Source of the DNA: Lepturacanthus savala
Taxonomy: Eukaryota > Chordata > Actinopteri > Scombriformes > Trichiuridae
Reading direction: 5' to 3'
DNA length: 64,000 nucleotides
Assembly: GCA_030544235.1 (NCBI GenBank)
Contig: CM060463.1
Location: forward strand, 19,985,690-20,049,689
Below, piece after piece: positions 37,053 to 49,259 of the stretch; within the stretch, counting starts at the first letter, position 1; every line of letters starts with the position of its first letter. The translations under genes and the position numbers were made by a program. The notes under the pieces are model-generated. The model was not told where the DNA came from. It saw only the letters and a list, made by a program, of their open reading frames with translations, and made no database searches.

Positions 37053-37785
37053 ATACAAGTAGAGTTGTCAGATTCATATTATTCCCTATATTCACATTCA
37101 TTACTCAGGTAGAAGTATAGATACTAGGGTATAAAAATACATTTGTAGAAGTTGAAGTATCTCAATAAAACACTAAGTTTTCCTCAAGAAAAAGTGTAAA
37201 GTATTGGTTTCAAAACTACTTAAAGTGTAAAATAAAAGTAATGAAAACAAAAATCTAAAATTGCCTGTCAGTTAAAATATATGAGCTGTAATCACGTTTT
37301 GGCAGCTATGTTTGTTCTATTGTTCCTTTAAATATTTTGAACAGCTAATAGAGAGCGTGAGTGAGTGTATTGAAATCTATTACATATAACAAGTGAGTTT
37401 TGTGACAAAAAAAACAAAACTTTATCTCCCAATATATGAGCTGTCATCACATTTGGGCAAGAGAAAAAATAAAATATATATATTTATATATATTTTATGT
37501 GTTATATTGTCCTTTTCCAGTTATTTTAACATTGCATAAAGGGCTGGATCGGTTATAATTTAGGGCACAGAGCAGGACAAATAATGCACTTTCTGGTGGA
37601 AAATCACTTTTTTGCTCAACTGTTGTCATTAAAACAAGCTGGAATTAAAGAGGAGTAACACAAATAGTTTTAAAATGTAAGAAAAAATTCTCTGAAAAAT
37701 GACTCCAGTAAAGTATAGATAAAAATAAATATATGCTTAAGTAAGGTCACAAAATAAATGTACTTAGTTACTTCACACCAATGAA
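37053..37785. mobile_element. dispersed repeat with CAGAGGTGTC-type ends, copy 4 (reverse)
   Basis: Carries CATTCATTACTCAGGTAGAA, GTATAGATACTAGGGTATAA and TTTAGGGCACAGAGCAGGAC and ends near ACTTAGTTACTTCACACC. Opposite orientation to copies 1-3. Confidence 0.65.
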
Positions 37786-38100
37786 TATAAGGCATAAAGC
37801 TAATCATCATATATGCTACATGCTGAAAAAGCAATGTCAACGTATGTCACAATGAGTTGTGTATTACTATATTGAGTTGTGTGTTACATTATATTTTACT
37901 GTAGTTTCCACCTCTAAATCCTTATTACACAGCCTGTTCAAGGCCACATTGTTACTGCATTATTCCACCACCCCACCACGCTCTGTTAAAGGTACAAAGG
38001 TGGAATGGGAGGGGGGGGGGGGGAGTTCAGAGGCAATTTTTCCTCCAGTGTATAAATAATAAACACCCAATCACACACACTCACACCTGTCAGATTAACC

Positions 38101-38541
38101 ATGTCCATGAAACCCTGCAACAACAAACTGAGTGTGCAGCACTTCTGCAGCTACATATTGTGCAAGCTGTTGTCAAATAAACTGCTGGCCGACAGCCGAT
38201 TTATTCTCAGAAGGAGCAGGTTATTACGTCTCAACATCATCACAGCCTTGAGCACGGAGTCCTGTCAACCTACCTTGCTGCACGTAGCCGCACGTTCTGG
38301 CTCTCTGATTGGTTCCACGGTGTGTCGGTCTCCTTGTGTTACCCAGTGTGTTGATCTAGCTGTCAGTGCTATGGGTTATAGTCACTCATCCACAGATGTA
38401 TACTCACCAGGCAGAGTAAACATGGGTTTGTGGTATAAATATATATATACAAATTTGTATTTGATATATTTGCAAAGGGAAATTTGGGTTGAAGATGTTG
38501 AAGTTCTACACAAGATTCTACTCAAGAATGGCACAAGTTGA
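38101..38541 (+). CDS. unrecognised open reading frame, 146 codons (doubtful)
   Basis: The longest open frame in the downstream half that is neither a simple repeat nor an obvious transposon. It starts MSMKPCNNKLSVQHFC in a fair context (AACCATGT), about 50 bp after TATAAATAATAAA. No domain is recognised; a LLHVAARSGS stretch is faintly ankyrin-like but isolated. No splice partner or homologue could be tested. Frames of this length arise by chance in a window this size, so it is probably not a gene. Confidence 0.1.
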   Translation: MSMKPCNNKLSVQHFCSYILCKLLSNKLLADSRFILRRSRLLRLNIITALSTESCQPTLLHVAARSGSLIGSTVCRSPCVTQCVDLAVSAMGYSHSSTDVYSPGRVNMGLWYKYIYTNLYLIYLQREIWVEDVEVLHKILLKNGTS

Positions 38542-39369
38542 ACCTGAGCTCATTTTAAAAAGATAATGGCACCTCGAAACAGAAAACTGGCAAGCAAAGG
38601 TAGTCAGTGTATGTAAATATGTAAAATGAGCAGATCTAGTGTCTCAAAATCGCTATTTGTTAATAAGCTAGCTACGAAATGCTAAAGGTTAATGACGTTA
38701 TTAATCATTGTTCTGCAACAGAAAAATAATATCATGGCATCATCTTTACCGTAACATTACCTCTGTCTTTGTCTCATTTTTACTTTGGGCACCAGACACT
38801 TCGGGACATTTTAACCCATTTTGACATTTTGAACTTGTTGATACATCAAAAAGTAGCAGGTAAAGTCTAATTAGTTGGTGGAGGAGGAAAGGGGAAGGGG
38901 TGTCTTAAGAAATGCGGCATATTATTATGCATTATTACTACTATAAGCTTTGTTATACAGTTATATCACGACATAATATTAGCAACTAGTTTTAAGAATA
39001 GTGGATGTCATATTTTTTTTCTTTCCCCATTTCTGTCGCCCCCTGGACGGACAGTTCCGTTAGCATTTTCCTATACCACCTATGCCACAAGCCGACCCTG
39101 GTCCATTTATCATATGCAGCACATGCTTCACTGATATTGAATCAGTTTTTTGTTCTTCTCCGGTCACTCAGCTACTGTGATTCATAACCCACCGTTGACC
39201 AGGACTTTGAAGCTGCTGCAGGACTTGCAGACGCTCAAAATGCCCCTTCGATATTGGTTGGTAACTGTAAACATAAAGTCATTGTCAAACCTGTTATAAA
39301 AATATTAAAATAATTCATTTACACTACATATATTTTTTTTCTGGAAAAGCTATATTTTTAGTTTAGATT

Positions 39370-39600
39370 AACTATCTAGGTTAGTTTAATGTTAAGGTTA
39401 GTGTTAAAGTTAGGGTTAGGTTAAGGTTGAGGTTAGAGTTAGGAATAAAGGGGTTAAAAAAGACTCAACCCAACTGGGTTGAGTAGGTTCAGGCAGAGGT
39501 GTATTTATATTAAAATGGAGTATCCTCAAAGTCCTTTATAGAACACAGTAAGGTTAAGTTTAGGGTTATAGTTAGGGTTAGTTTAAGGTAAGGATTAGCA
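39370..39600. repeat. degenerate GTTAGG-like tandem repeat
   Basis: Two clusters of GGTTAG, GTTAGGG and TTAAGG hexamers (about 39378-39447 and 39550-39598), related to but not identical with the vertebrate telomere unit. Confidence 0.6.
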
Positions 39601-41344
39601 TGCATCATCCCTCTGGCCAGACTAACACTAACCTTTCACCACATGACAAAATACATTTTCAGTAACTACAAAATAGAGTTATAACAAATGCCTAAAAAAC
39701 ACATCGGCTTCAATTTTGTATTTAACTAATCCTAGCTGCTATTCCAACTTGAAATGTTCATGCATTATTTGCAAGATGCCTCAGTGCTATATAGGCTAAA
39801 TGTAGCAGCTTGTAATCAAACGAAACCAGCTAGAAATAAATCGAGATTACCTCCTTAATTTGCGAAGATGTCTGAATGACGATTTATTGCATCTAAGTGC
39901 CAGTGATGGGGGCGTTGTGGCTGTTTTGCCGCAAGTTTGTTGACACTTCTGTAGTTCTTTGCGTCAAATGGGAAAATAATGTTTTGTAGCTGTCAGAAAT
40001 TATTACATTTCTAGCTTGGATTCACAATTAGGAGGCTGACAGGCACAGTTTTTCCACTTGGCTGCTCGTGGTTTGGACGACATGACATGAACGAGGCATA
40101 GATCCCGCCGAGAGACGGCCAACTAGTCAACTGGAGCGTCATCATGGTTATGAAATAGCCACAACTAGCCTTAGCTAAAGCTAAAGGTATTTAATGTTTT
40201 TTGCCTCTAGTTGTTCCCTGTAATTGAAAAACATCAATTTTATAAATTCTATAATAACTGTGATAATTCAGTTTGGTATTCCACGGAAATATGGCATCAA
40301 TATCATTCCTCATGATGGAGAATAACTGCTATGACCTAGCATAGAATTCATGCAATTCGGTGTGGTTAACCTTTAAATTACATGTTTGAATGTATTATCT
40401 TGTAGATTCAATTATTATTTCAATATAGACAACACATTAGTGCAATAAAATGGGAGATGGACAGACAGATGCAACTATATACTGAAACAAATTTCTTCAA
40501 AGGTCAAGTGAACACAAAGAAGACATTTGAAGCATCACGACTGCCCATTTTTCTAGTTTTCCACATGTTTTGATAGACATATTTTCATAGCTGCAGCACA
40601 TTAACATCTTTCCACAGAACCTTGAATGTAAATGGGTCTATTTCAGTTCCTTTCCTTTTGTAATTAACAGACCTCCTGCATCTTTTTTCTTTTCACGTTA
40701 TTTGTGTTTTAGCGTCCAACATGTAGCCACATGTAGCCGCACACGGTAGGTCAGTGTTATCCTTTCAGATCTGAACACAGTTCATGAGAGAGAATGTATT
40801 ACTTGGGGGGGGGGGGGGGGGAAATGAGTGTGTGAAGCGTTTTACGCTGTTGCACCAAGGCCTCCTGACATAAACATGTATGATCTGCACTTTGTGATAG
40901 ATTTCTGTAAACACAAGAAGCCAAACAACAGATGCAACGTATTTAGCCCCGCAACACACGAATGCAAACATCTGTTAGCATAGCTGAGCAGTTATTTTTA
41001 GATGATTTGTGTTTATGAGAACCAGCTCAAGCAGAATACGACAGAGTGGTTATTATTATTGTCCTTCTGGTAATAGTTTAATTTATAGCAATAGTAACAA
41101 TGGATATAATAGTATTACAATGGTATAAAAGTTTAGATGTGTTATTGTTAAGAAATAGAAAGTCATAGTTGTATTATTTGTAGAAGATGTTGTAGTGGCA
41201 GTGATTCTTCAGAGCCAATTTGACTGTGTCTCATCATGGATGTATTGATGTGCATGTTGAGTGATGCTTGGAAAAAAATGTGCACATATGAAGATGAATT
41301 TCATTTCTTAAAGTATATTTTACTAATTAAAAAAGGATTTAAAG

Positions 41345-42030
41345 CGTATTTAGGTGAGGTGTATTCATATTCATTACTCAGGTATACTACTAGGGTTTAA
41401 AAATACTTCTGTAGAAGTAAAGCATCAACTCAAGCTTTTTACTCAAGTAAAGATGTAAAAGTAATAGTTTCAAAGCTACTTAAAGTCAAGTAAAAGTAAT
41501 GAAAAATCAGTACGCTGTCAGTCAGTATGAGGTGCAATCACTTTTTGGCAGAGATATAGCAGTTTATGTGTTGCATTGTCCTTTTAAACGTACTGTAGTA
41601 TGAACAGGTAATAGTGAATGAATGAGCTAAAATCTATTAAATATAACACTCAAGAATGAGAACTTTTTTTTAGGTAAAACCTAAACCTGTAACTAACCAA
41701 AGTATGAGCTGTCGTCATTCTATTTGGCAAGAGAAAAAAATGCATTTTATGCCTGTATTGTATTTTAATGGTGGAAAAAAGGGCTCCATTGGTTATAATT
41801 TAGGACACAGAGCAGATCAAATTATGCACTTTTGGCCTAAAAAAATTACTTTTTGGCTTGACAGTTGTCATGAAAACGAGTTGGAATTAAATAGGAGGAC
41901 ATTTTTAAATGTAAGGAGTATGAAGTATAAAGTTGTCTGAAAAATAATGACTCCAGTAAAGTATAAATACCCCAAACTTCTACTTAAATAAGGTACTTAT
42001 ATATTTGTACTTAGTTACTTGGCACCTCTG
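41345..42030. mobile_element. dispersed repeat with CAGAGGTGTC-type ends, copy 5 (reverse)
   Basis: Starts near GTGAGGTGTATTCATATTCA and ends TTAGTTACTTGGCACCTCTG. Carries TTTAGGACACAGAGCAGATC and GACAGTTGTCATGAAAACGA. Near full length, so a useful reference copy. Confidence 0.7.
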
Positions 42031-42299
42031 CTTATAAATGTGTTTATGAATGACATATTTAAGTATAGATCCAGGGTAGAATAGATAGAATAGCATTAGC
42101 AGCTACTAGTATTAGCAGTGATAATAGTGAGGTATTATTACCGTTGAATGTTACGAGCGTTGCTGTCACAACAGTTATCAGTGTGGCTCTGATTTCATTG
42201 TGGATGACGTGGAAATAAATTACCCTCAGCTGGCACTGGGAGTCTCCCAAGTACAATTACTCTGTTTACATGCAGTAGTAGGGGAGGGAAATTGCTTTT

Positions 42300-42754
42300 G
42301 AAAGCGCCCTTTAAGGTCATGGGTTTTGTTGCCGTGCGTAAGCCCGATGTTTACCAGAGTATTTTAAGGAAACTCAAAGCCACTCCACGCATCAACAAGT
42401 GTCTTAAATGGCCGCACAAAGGGCCCCGTTTTTTAGCCCATCTGAAGCAAACGCTCGCCTAATCCTCCGGAGAGGGGCTCCTGTGGCGCCCCCACCACCG
42501 CCGCTGCCTTCACGAGGCCTCTTTAACAAGGTGCTGAAGTCACTTTAAGCGCTGAGTAAACAAACAAACAATCCCAAATCATTCGCTGCATTTCCTGGTC
42601 TCGGTTCTTTAAACAACTTGCACGCGGGATGCATCTTAACCGGCGACATGTCCAAAAGCGGCTGCTGCTGCTGCTGCTGTGTGGTCATCTGTGTGTAATT
42701 ATTCGTCATTCTGGACGGTAAATTCCAATGACGTGCTGCGCTGATGAAGCAGCG

Positions 42755-42788
<34 letters not shown>

Positions 42789-43380
42789 CGAAACAAGTGG
42801 GGGTTTATTTTCGAAAAAACCTCTGCTTTTTCTCCACCGGCCAGATTGCCCGGAGAGATATTGGCTTTCTCCGGGCTGTGTAACAGATACCATCTAAATC
42901 ATTAGGGCTCATTCATTGCCATGTGCCACTCTGCGGCTCAGGTTCCTGCGACCCCGAGGTCAAGCGGCTGAGAGCTCCCTGACCTCCAGCACTTCCTCTG
43001 AATATTAACAGGGTAGTTATGTAGTCAAAAGCCCTGATATAGAACATTGGTTCATTTAGATAATAGCCAATCAGGCGGAGCGGCGAGGAGTGCAGTGATC
43101 TCCACAGGATGGCTGGGCCTTTATGTGGCTTACTGAGGGCATAATGACAGCAAACAGAGGAAGCGTAGGCCTCTCTGGCTGAAATTATGTGGTCACATGC
43201 CTGCTGGCTGTAATGCTTTCCTTTAACCCAGATAAGTTGGGCTCCTTACAGGGGACAAATCCAGCCAGGCTCTATTATGAAGATGAATGCTGTGCAGTTA
43301 TCTTGCAGACATCAGGCTTTTAATAAAACACAGAAGGGAGTTTAAAGGCCACCGTGGTGAAAAGAGGCATTTACCATGCA
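42300..43380. promoter_or_regulatory. candidate conserved non-coding region
   Basis: About 1 kb of higher-GC, repeat-poor sequence in a repeat-rich flank. It is broken only by CTG and CT microsatellites at 42661-42680 and 42764-42788. It has developmental-enhancer-like texture (AACATTGGTTCATTTAGATAAT, TAGCCAATCAGGCGGAG). Conservation is inferred from appearance only. Confidence 0.3.
42764..42788. repeat. (CT)n microsatellite
   Basis: About 12 CT units inside the candidate regulatory region. Confidence 0.95.
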
Positions 43381-44884
43381 ACCTCTGCACATGATGCTAA
43401 TTCAAATCACCAGTGACAAAATATTCAAATGATTTTTTTTTAAAGCGCACATTTATACAGAGCCCCTAAAGGGACATGATTGAAAAATAAACTATCTGAT
43501 TAATTAAAGGATTTGTAATTAATTTATCACATAACAATATTTGCCCCAAAAGCAACATTTATTTTAGTCGCTATCTTTAGCACATTTTCTAAACCCTTAT
43601 CTTCAACCACTGATAGTGGTCTACAGTTCTGGAAAATTCGTCAGTGTTTCCGATGTTGACTTACTCATTTTCTTCCTGATGAAGCCAGTCATTTGTTCGC
43701 GTTTGGGCTGCTTGTTTGTACCTTGAAACAGAACCAGAACCAGAAGTGTCAACAGCGCCAGAGTTTCTATGCTTACTTTGACATCTTTTGCATTTAAATG
43801 GTACCGTAGCATTGGTGCAAACTCTAATCTGCACAGTTTGCAATAAACAACGCCGTTGCCAACACTTTCCAACAACCGGGTCGTTTTTTGAACAGAAATT
43901 TACTGTCCAGCATCAGTATAACTGTTATACCACAACAACGTTGTTTGGCATGTGAACTGAGATAAAATGCATTCATATTTTTAACATGTCGTTTTCTTTC
44001 TAATTAATTCATCGTAATTCATGCATTAATGGGTTAAAAAGAATTTAACATTTTCAGGTGCGCACCATAAAGTTTTCTTCTGCACAGAATGACCGTACAA
44101 CAGAGCCTCTAAAGGAACATAGAGAAAAAAAATGTTAAAAATTAAAAAACAATTGGGGTTCTCATGTGAAATTTTCAGATGCTCCCACCTGAAACTTTTG
44201 GATGCTTAAGCAACGCAAGTAAGTTCTCTGTTGCACACGGTAGGGAAACAAAGTGCATCGTAAGTTCAGCCTCCCGGGTATCACTAAAAATGGCAGAAGA
44301 TAACCAACTGAAAGACAATAAGGTTAATATAAATATAAATTTCAGAAATAACACCTATTAAGAAATATGTGCATATGTGGCATCTGTTATATTTATTTTA
44401 CATGCGAGTCAGTAATTCAGATTGTTTAAGCTAATGTTTAATTACGCTGGCCAGCAGGGGGCAGAGTCAGTGGAAGAGCCTGTCAGTCCTGCAGCAGAAG
44501 TAGTAGAGAGTGTTGAAGAGTATCCGGTGTTGCAATGAATGGTCTTGTATTTTTTTTTTGCCCAGTTCTGCCTGTGAATATTAAAGACCAACTCATTTCT
44601 GCACCATATCAGAAGAAATCTTTCTGGTGCATATGTGAAACTTTCAGGTGCTCACCAGAAACATTCTGCACCTGCATAAGAACTGCAGCATAAAAACTGT
44701 GGTTTTATAATGACAATAAACTGTCTTTTAAAAGCGGCCGTATCATTAAAAAATCATTTTTTTGCACTTATGTGTAAATATTTAGGTCTCTGGAGTTCCT
44801 GCTAACACACAAACTGTGAAATAAGATCACACACACCTCTGGAGTGTTTCTGAAACACAAACCATTAATAAATGGGCTCCAGTT
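43381..44884. other. intergenic, no gene
   Basis: AT-rich sequence with degenerate internal similarity (CATATGTGAAACTTTCAGGTGC-like segments near 44045, 44165 and 44630, spaced unevenly). Nothing recognised. Confidence 0.5.
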
Positions 44885-45505
44885 GTGATGTCACAACAGG
44901 GAGCTCAATAGTAACTAGTGGTGGAATGTAATGAAGTATTTTTACTTTGTTATTGTACTTGTTGTGCTTTACTTAAGTAAAAATAATAATGCATATTTCG
45001 ACCCAATCAGGGAGGTACCTGCCGTTCATTAATTTTCAGCGTAACATTCAACAGTGGACACAGAGACAGAGCCTGAGCCCTTGAATACTTACCTTTATAC
45101 TTTAAAGTAAATTTAAAAGTAAGTACTTTTACTGAAATGAGATTTGTGATGTAGTACTTCTATTTTTACTTGAGTAAATATTTTGCAGGTAACTACTACA
45201 TTTCTGTACTTCCTCCACCCCTAATAGTAATACTTGTACTCGACTTCTGCTTTTCCAACTGAATACAGCTCTCTGAGGGGCGGGACATTTCTGACCTCAG
45301 CCAATCACAACAGATTGGGCAGTAGGAAGGGGAGGGGGAAAACAAAGAATTTTCAAAGAATTTTCAGTGTGTGTGTGAGAAGGCAGCCTACAATGCTACT
45401 ACAGGTATAACTTGCTGTTTTTGGACCATTAAAGCATAGATTTTTTAGGAGTAGACCACAAAAAAATTTAAATATTAAACTGTGAAAATGGCATATAGGG
45501 CCCCT
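44885..45505. mobile_element. partial TTAA-type element, reverse copy, split by insertion
   Basis: Its right end CATATAGGGCCCCTTT is the inverse of the left end at 7653. GAGGGGCGGGACATTTCTGA and the CCAATCACAACAGATTGGGC stretch match the reverse complement of about 8130-8180. It is interrupted at 44915-45222. Confidence 0.6.
44915..45222. mobile_element. 308-bp hAT-like insertion with perfect 8-bp TSD
   Basis: Flanked on both sides by AATAGTAA (44907-44914 and 45223-45230). Left end CTAGTGGTGGAATGTAATGA; right end, reversed, AGGGGTGGAGGAAGTACAGA. The 8-bp duplication and GTGG-type ends fit a non-autonomous hAT. It is inserted into the older element at 44885-45505. Confidence 0.8.
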
Positions 45506-46974
45506 TTGATATTTCTGATTGTGGCAATGACCTTGTGTTATCTCGTTGGGTTTTGGACGCCTTCTTTTGCCTTCGTGACTCCAAACGCCATCGCTGACCC
45601 TGTTTTTGCAGCAGCTCCGATGTTTACCCCAACCACGCTATCTGGCCTTTAATCAGGAAAACATCGCTGTGTGTTTGTGGATCTGAAATGGAGCGTGGCC
45701 GCTGCTGGAGGCTCTCAGGAGATGGACAGCAGCCACATTGTCACCCCGCTTAATTGTCCATGTGCTGGAAGAGTGGAGATGTGAGGGATGAGGGTGCAGT
45801 TATCGACACTGGTGGGCCGCGGCTTGATGAGAAGTGGCAGAGGACACACAAAGGGGGAAAAGACATCTTTTTTTCTTTTTGTCATTACGCTGCTGAGTAT
45901 TTCCCCTGACATGTTTGTTTTAGATTCATTCTCTTTTTACTCCACAAGTGTTGTACACTGCTCAGTTTGTCTTTTTCTAATAATTATCAAGAAATTTCAG
46001 TCTGTATCTTGAAACAAGGCAAAATCGAACAAGAAAATTACAAAAATGGTTAAAAAAAAACTTGTTTTTAATTAAAAGTGTTACAAATAAACTCACCCCA
46101 ATGAAACATTACAACTCCTATTGGGAATTGTTGGGCCCAGTTATTGACTAAATCATTGACATGTTTATTGGATGTTTCACCTTGTTTTATACGCTTTAAA
46201 ATCATACTCAAATTCTTTTGGAATTAAAGCATCTAAAAAGGGAGCGTAGATCTTTACAACTGATTAACTGCAACAAGCTGTAACAGAACACCAACATATC
46301 AGCCACTTAATAATTAAACCTGTTATGGACGTGTTGGCATGTACGTATATGTCACCTGATGAATTTAAATCTCTCTTCGCTCTCCTGCGTTCTCCACTAA
46401 CTCCTGTTAATATCTGTTAGTAGCTCATTGCTCCAGTATATGTTTCACACCATGTCAAACCATGGGTGATTCTAGCACCAGAGGTTTAAGGGTGCTGAGC
46501 ACCCAGACCAGACCAGACCGGGCAAGATTAATTTCACTGTAGATTGTATTGTTTAATATCCACATTTATGAAAGAAAAGTGACACATTTTTGGGGGGAAA
46601 CATATAAAGACCCATATAGTAAGGACCAAAAATGGACCTAGGATATATTTTTTGGACTTTTATTTTGAAATGCAATGGACAAAATGTAAAACACTTTTTC
46701 AATGTCTTGAAATCTTCAAGCTGCTGTATTTTTGTTGTTACAATATTATGTTCAACCATATGCTGCATGTTTTTGATACTTTTTCAGTAAAAAAAAAAGG
46801 ACAGTAAAAAAAAATTAAATCTCAAATTTTTGGCGCTAAAGGGGCTAAAAAAAGGCCCAAGGCAAATAGCATGCTACTTTTTTCATACTGAAAACAGCTG
46901 CCTGCCGCTGTTAGAAACCAGGTTGACGATAAGCAAAACCAAAACATGGAGCTAAAAGACTAAAAGCTAAAACT
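45506..46974. other. intergenic, no gene
   Basis: About 45540-45800 is GC-richer. The remainder is AT-rich and unremarkable. Confidence 0.5.
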
Positions 46975-47175
46975 GAAATCTTCACAGGTTGTTTTTGGTA
47001 CAATGAGTCAAATACTGAGAAGAATTATCTTATTCCACTGGCAGATAATTTATCTTATTTCAATAATTTTCTTCCTGATTTGGGTCATTTTGGTCGTGTT
47101 TTAAGAAAACAAGACATTTTTTTACTAAATAAAGATTTAATTGAGTAAAATCAAGAAAAAAATCATCTTGTTTTC
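46975..47175. mobile_element. foldback element copy (left arm and centre)
   Basis: Contains AAAACTGAAATCTTCACAGG, TTATCTTATTCCACTGGCAG and GTTTTAAGAAAACAAGAC, matching the left arm of 29321-29620. Confidence 0.65.
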
Positions 47176-47191
47176 ATTTAATTTCATGCCG

Positions 47192-47271
47192 CCTTATTCT
47201 AAATCTCTCTTTGTTGGAAATCCTACACAAGGCACATAAACAGAAGGCCCGAGCGAGTGCAGCAGAGGTGA
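47192..47271. repeat. 80-bp duplicated segment, copy A
   Basis: CTTATTCTAAATCTCTCTTT and CATAAACAGAAGGCCCGAGC match 48871-48948 closely. Lies between two foldback-element copies. Confidence 0.8.
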
Positions 47272-47273
47272 GA

Positions 47274-47455
47274 TGCAAAAACTGAAATCTTAAAAGATGA
47301 AAATATCTTGTTTTTGGTACAATTGCTCCAACATTGAGCAGAATTATCAAACCTTAAAAATGAGCTAATATATCTGCCAGTGGAATAAGATAATTCTACT
47401 TAGTATTAGACTCATTGTACCAAAAACAAGTTATTTTCACCCGATAAGATAAAGC
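47274..47455. mobile_element. foldback element copy, both arms
   Basis: Left arm GCAAAAACTGAAATCTTAAA and right arm CCAAAAACAAGTTATTTTCA with a shortened centre. Contains TCTGCCAGTGGAATAAGATA. Confidence 0.65.
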
Positions 47456-48870
47456 TGAGGAGAAAACAACAGGTTGTTCTTTGCAGATTTTTATCCTTCT
47501 GTACAAAACATGCCTTTCACATTGTCAGATAGTTAATAAAAAAGTATTGATTGGTGCAAGCTAACCCGTAACTCATAAACATGCAACCTGCCATACAGGT
47601 TAACGCTGAGATGTTTCTATGGTGTGTGGACTCGATGTGTATCTTGATCTTGAGGTCGCCTCTCTGCGGTTAACACATTCCGTGTCTAAAACGTTCCGCT
47701 GGTCTGAGTCCGTGCACCGGCTCCCCGTGAATCCGCTCGCATCAGAAAACGGCGTTGGGAAACGATCATTTCCCGTGCGGATAACGAGGCCGTTTCCCGG
47801 CCGCTGTCAGACCCTCCCGTCACTGCAGGGCCAGGAGGAATGCCATCCTAAGCTTCGATGCATGTCAATTACAGCCACATTCTCCTCCGACCTCAGTGAG
47901 TAAATAAACACCCCGAAACCAGCGGATAATCATCACAGCCACTTTTGTCTCATTGTAGAATCTAGATGACACATGGAATCTGCATGCAGGCAGCCCTCCA
48001 CTATAAATAGTCGGCAGCAATCAAACAAAATAAATGAACTGTCAGAGCACAAGTATTTACAAGCACGACAAAATTTTAAGTAATTATAAGTAAATTTGTT
48101 GCATTTCTGAGTAAGTGGTAGCAGATAGGCCTCTGACAGGGAGGCAGTGGTGTGTGACGGGCTGATTTAAAACCGTAAGGCTGCCCAGCTCTGTGTAAAC
48201 CCTCAACCCCAGAAACAAAAAAAGCCCCACTCCACATCCCACACCGACCACATCTCAATGGGGAGGAACGCTAAAGACATCTGCAGGGCCATTACACACA
48301 CTTAGCCGCACATCAAGGAATACTTGGCGGCCGTGCCACTTCTGCTAAACTTCCCTCCAAATAGCTATTTGTTTGTCTGTTAATTATGTTTTTTTCCCCC
48401 CCTTTTTGGATGATTTCAGACATCCTTTTTTTTTTCTCCCTCTTTCTCTCTCCCTCGTCTCCACTGACCTCCCAAATGCTTTAAAGTTGTTTACGGAAAA
48501 CAGGCAAATAGTGACTGACGTTAAAAAAATAAAACGTGTAATGGAAAATTGATAAGCATAACATTATCCCATGCTCACTGGAGATGTCTGAAGACAATTG
48601 AGCGCTTTCGGTGACTCAAGATGTTCACCACATTACCATATTTGTGCACCATATGACATGATTTATAGACAATCATGTGATAATTTACATCTTGATGGCC
48701 TCATTCATGTGGCTTACTGAGGAGGATTTTGCAGAGCCTGCCTCGCTGATTACAGAGCGAGCTGAGCTGCGAAAACAATGTGCGCTGCAGTCGGCGCAAG
48801 GACGGGCGAACTCTTTATAATCAAAGGCTATTTTTAGCCATTTTGGATCTTTCATTTAGAACAAATGTGG
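47456..48870. other. intergenic, no gene; possible regulatory segments
   Basis: About 47620-47910 and 48540-48800 are high-complexity and GC-moderate. A 94-codon open frame at 47619 resembles nothing known. Confidence 0.45.
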
Positions 48871-48948
48871 CACTTATTCTAAATCTCTCTATGTTGTAAA
48901 TCTTAAACAAGGCAGATAAACAGAAGGCCCAAATGAGTGCAGCAGAGA
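48871..48948. repeat. 80-bp duplicated segment, copy B
   Basis: CTTATTCTAAATCTCTCTAT and GATAAACAGAAGGCCCAAAT correspond to copy A at 47192-47271. It runs directly into the GGAT minisatellite. Confidence 0.8.
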
Positions 48949-49226
48949 TGGATGGATGGATGGATGGATGGATTGATGGATGGATGGATGGATGGACAGA
49001 TGGACGGATGGATGGATAGATGGACGGATGGATGCACGGATAGATGGACGGAGGGGTGGACGGATGGATAGACGGATGGATAGATGGACAGATGGATGGA
49101 TGGATGGATGGATGGGCGGAGGGGTGGATGGATGGATGGATGGATGGATGGAGGGGTGGATGGATGGATGGATGGATGGATGGATGGATTGATGGATGGA
49201 TGGATGGATGGTTGGATGGATGGACA

Positions 49227-49259
<33 letters not shown>

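Larger units (their letters stand above)
37786..41344. other. intergenic, low information; homopolymers and GGTTAG-like tract
   Basis: Poly(G) runs at about 38010-38022 and 40805-40821, and a degenerate GGTTAG/TTAAGG tract at about 39370-39600. The 146-codon frame at 38101 is described separately. Nothing else recognised. Confidence 0.55.

Noticed and set aside
43122..48722. Shared 16-mer ATGTGGCTTACTGAGG at about 43124 and 48707
   Set aside because: Flanks do not align, and a single 16-bp match within 64 kb is close to chance expectation.
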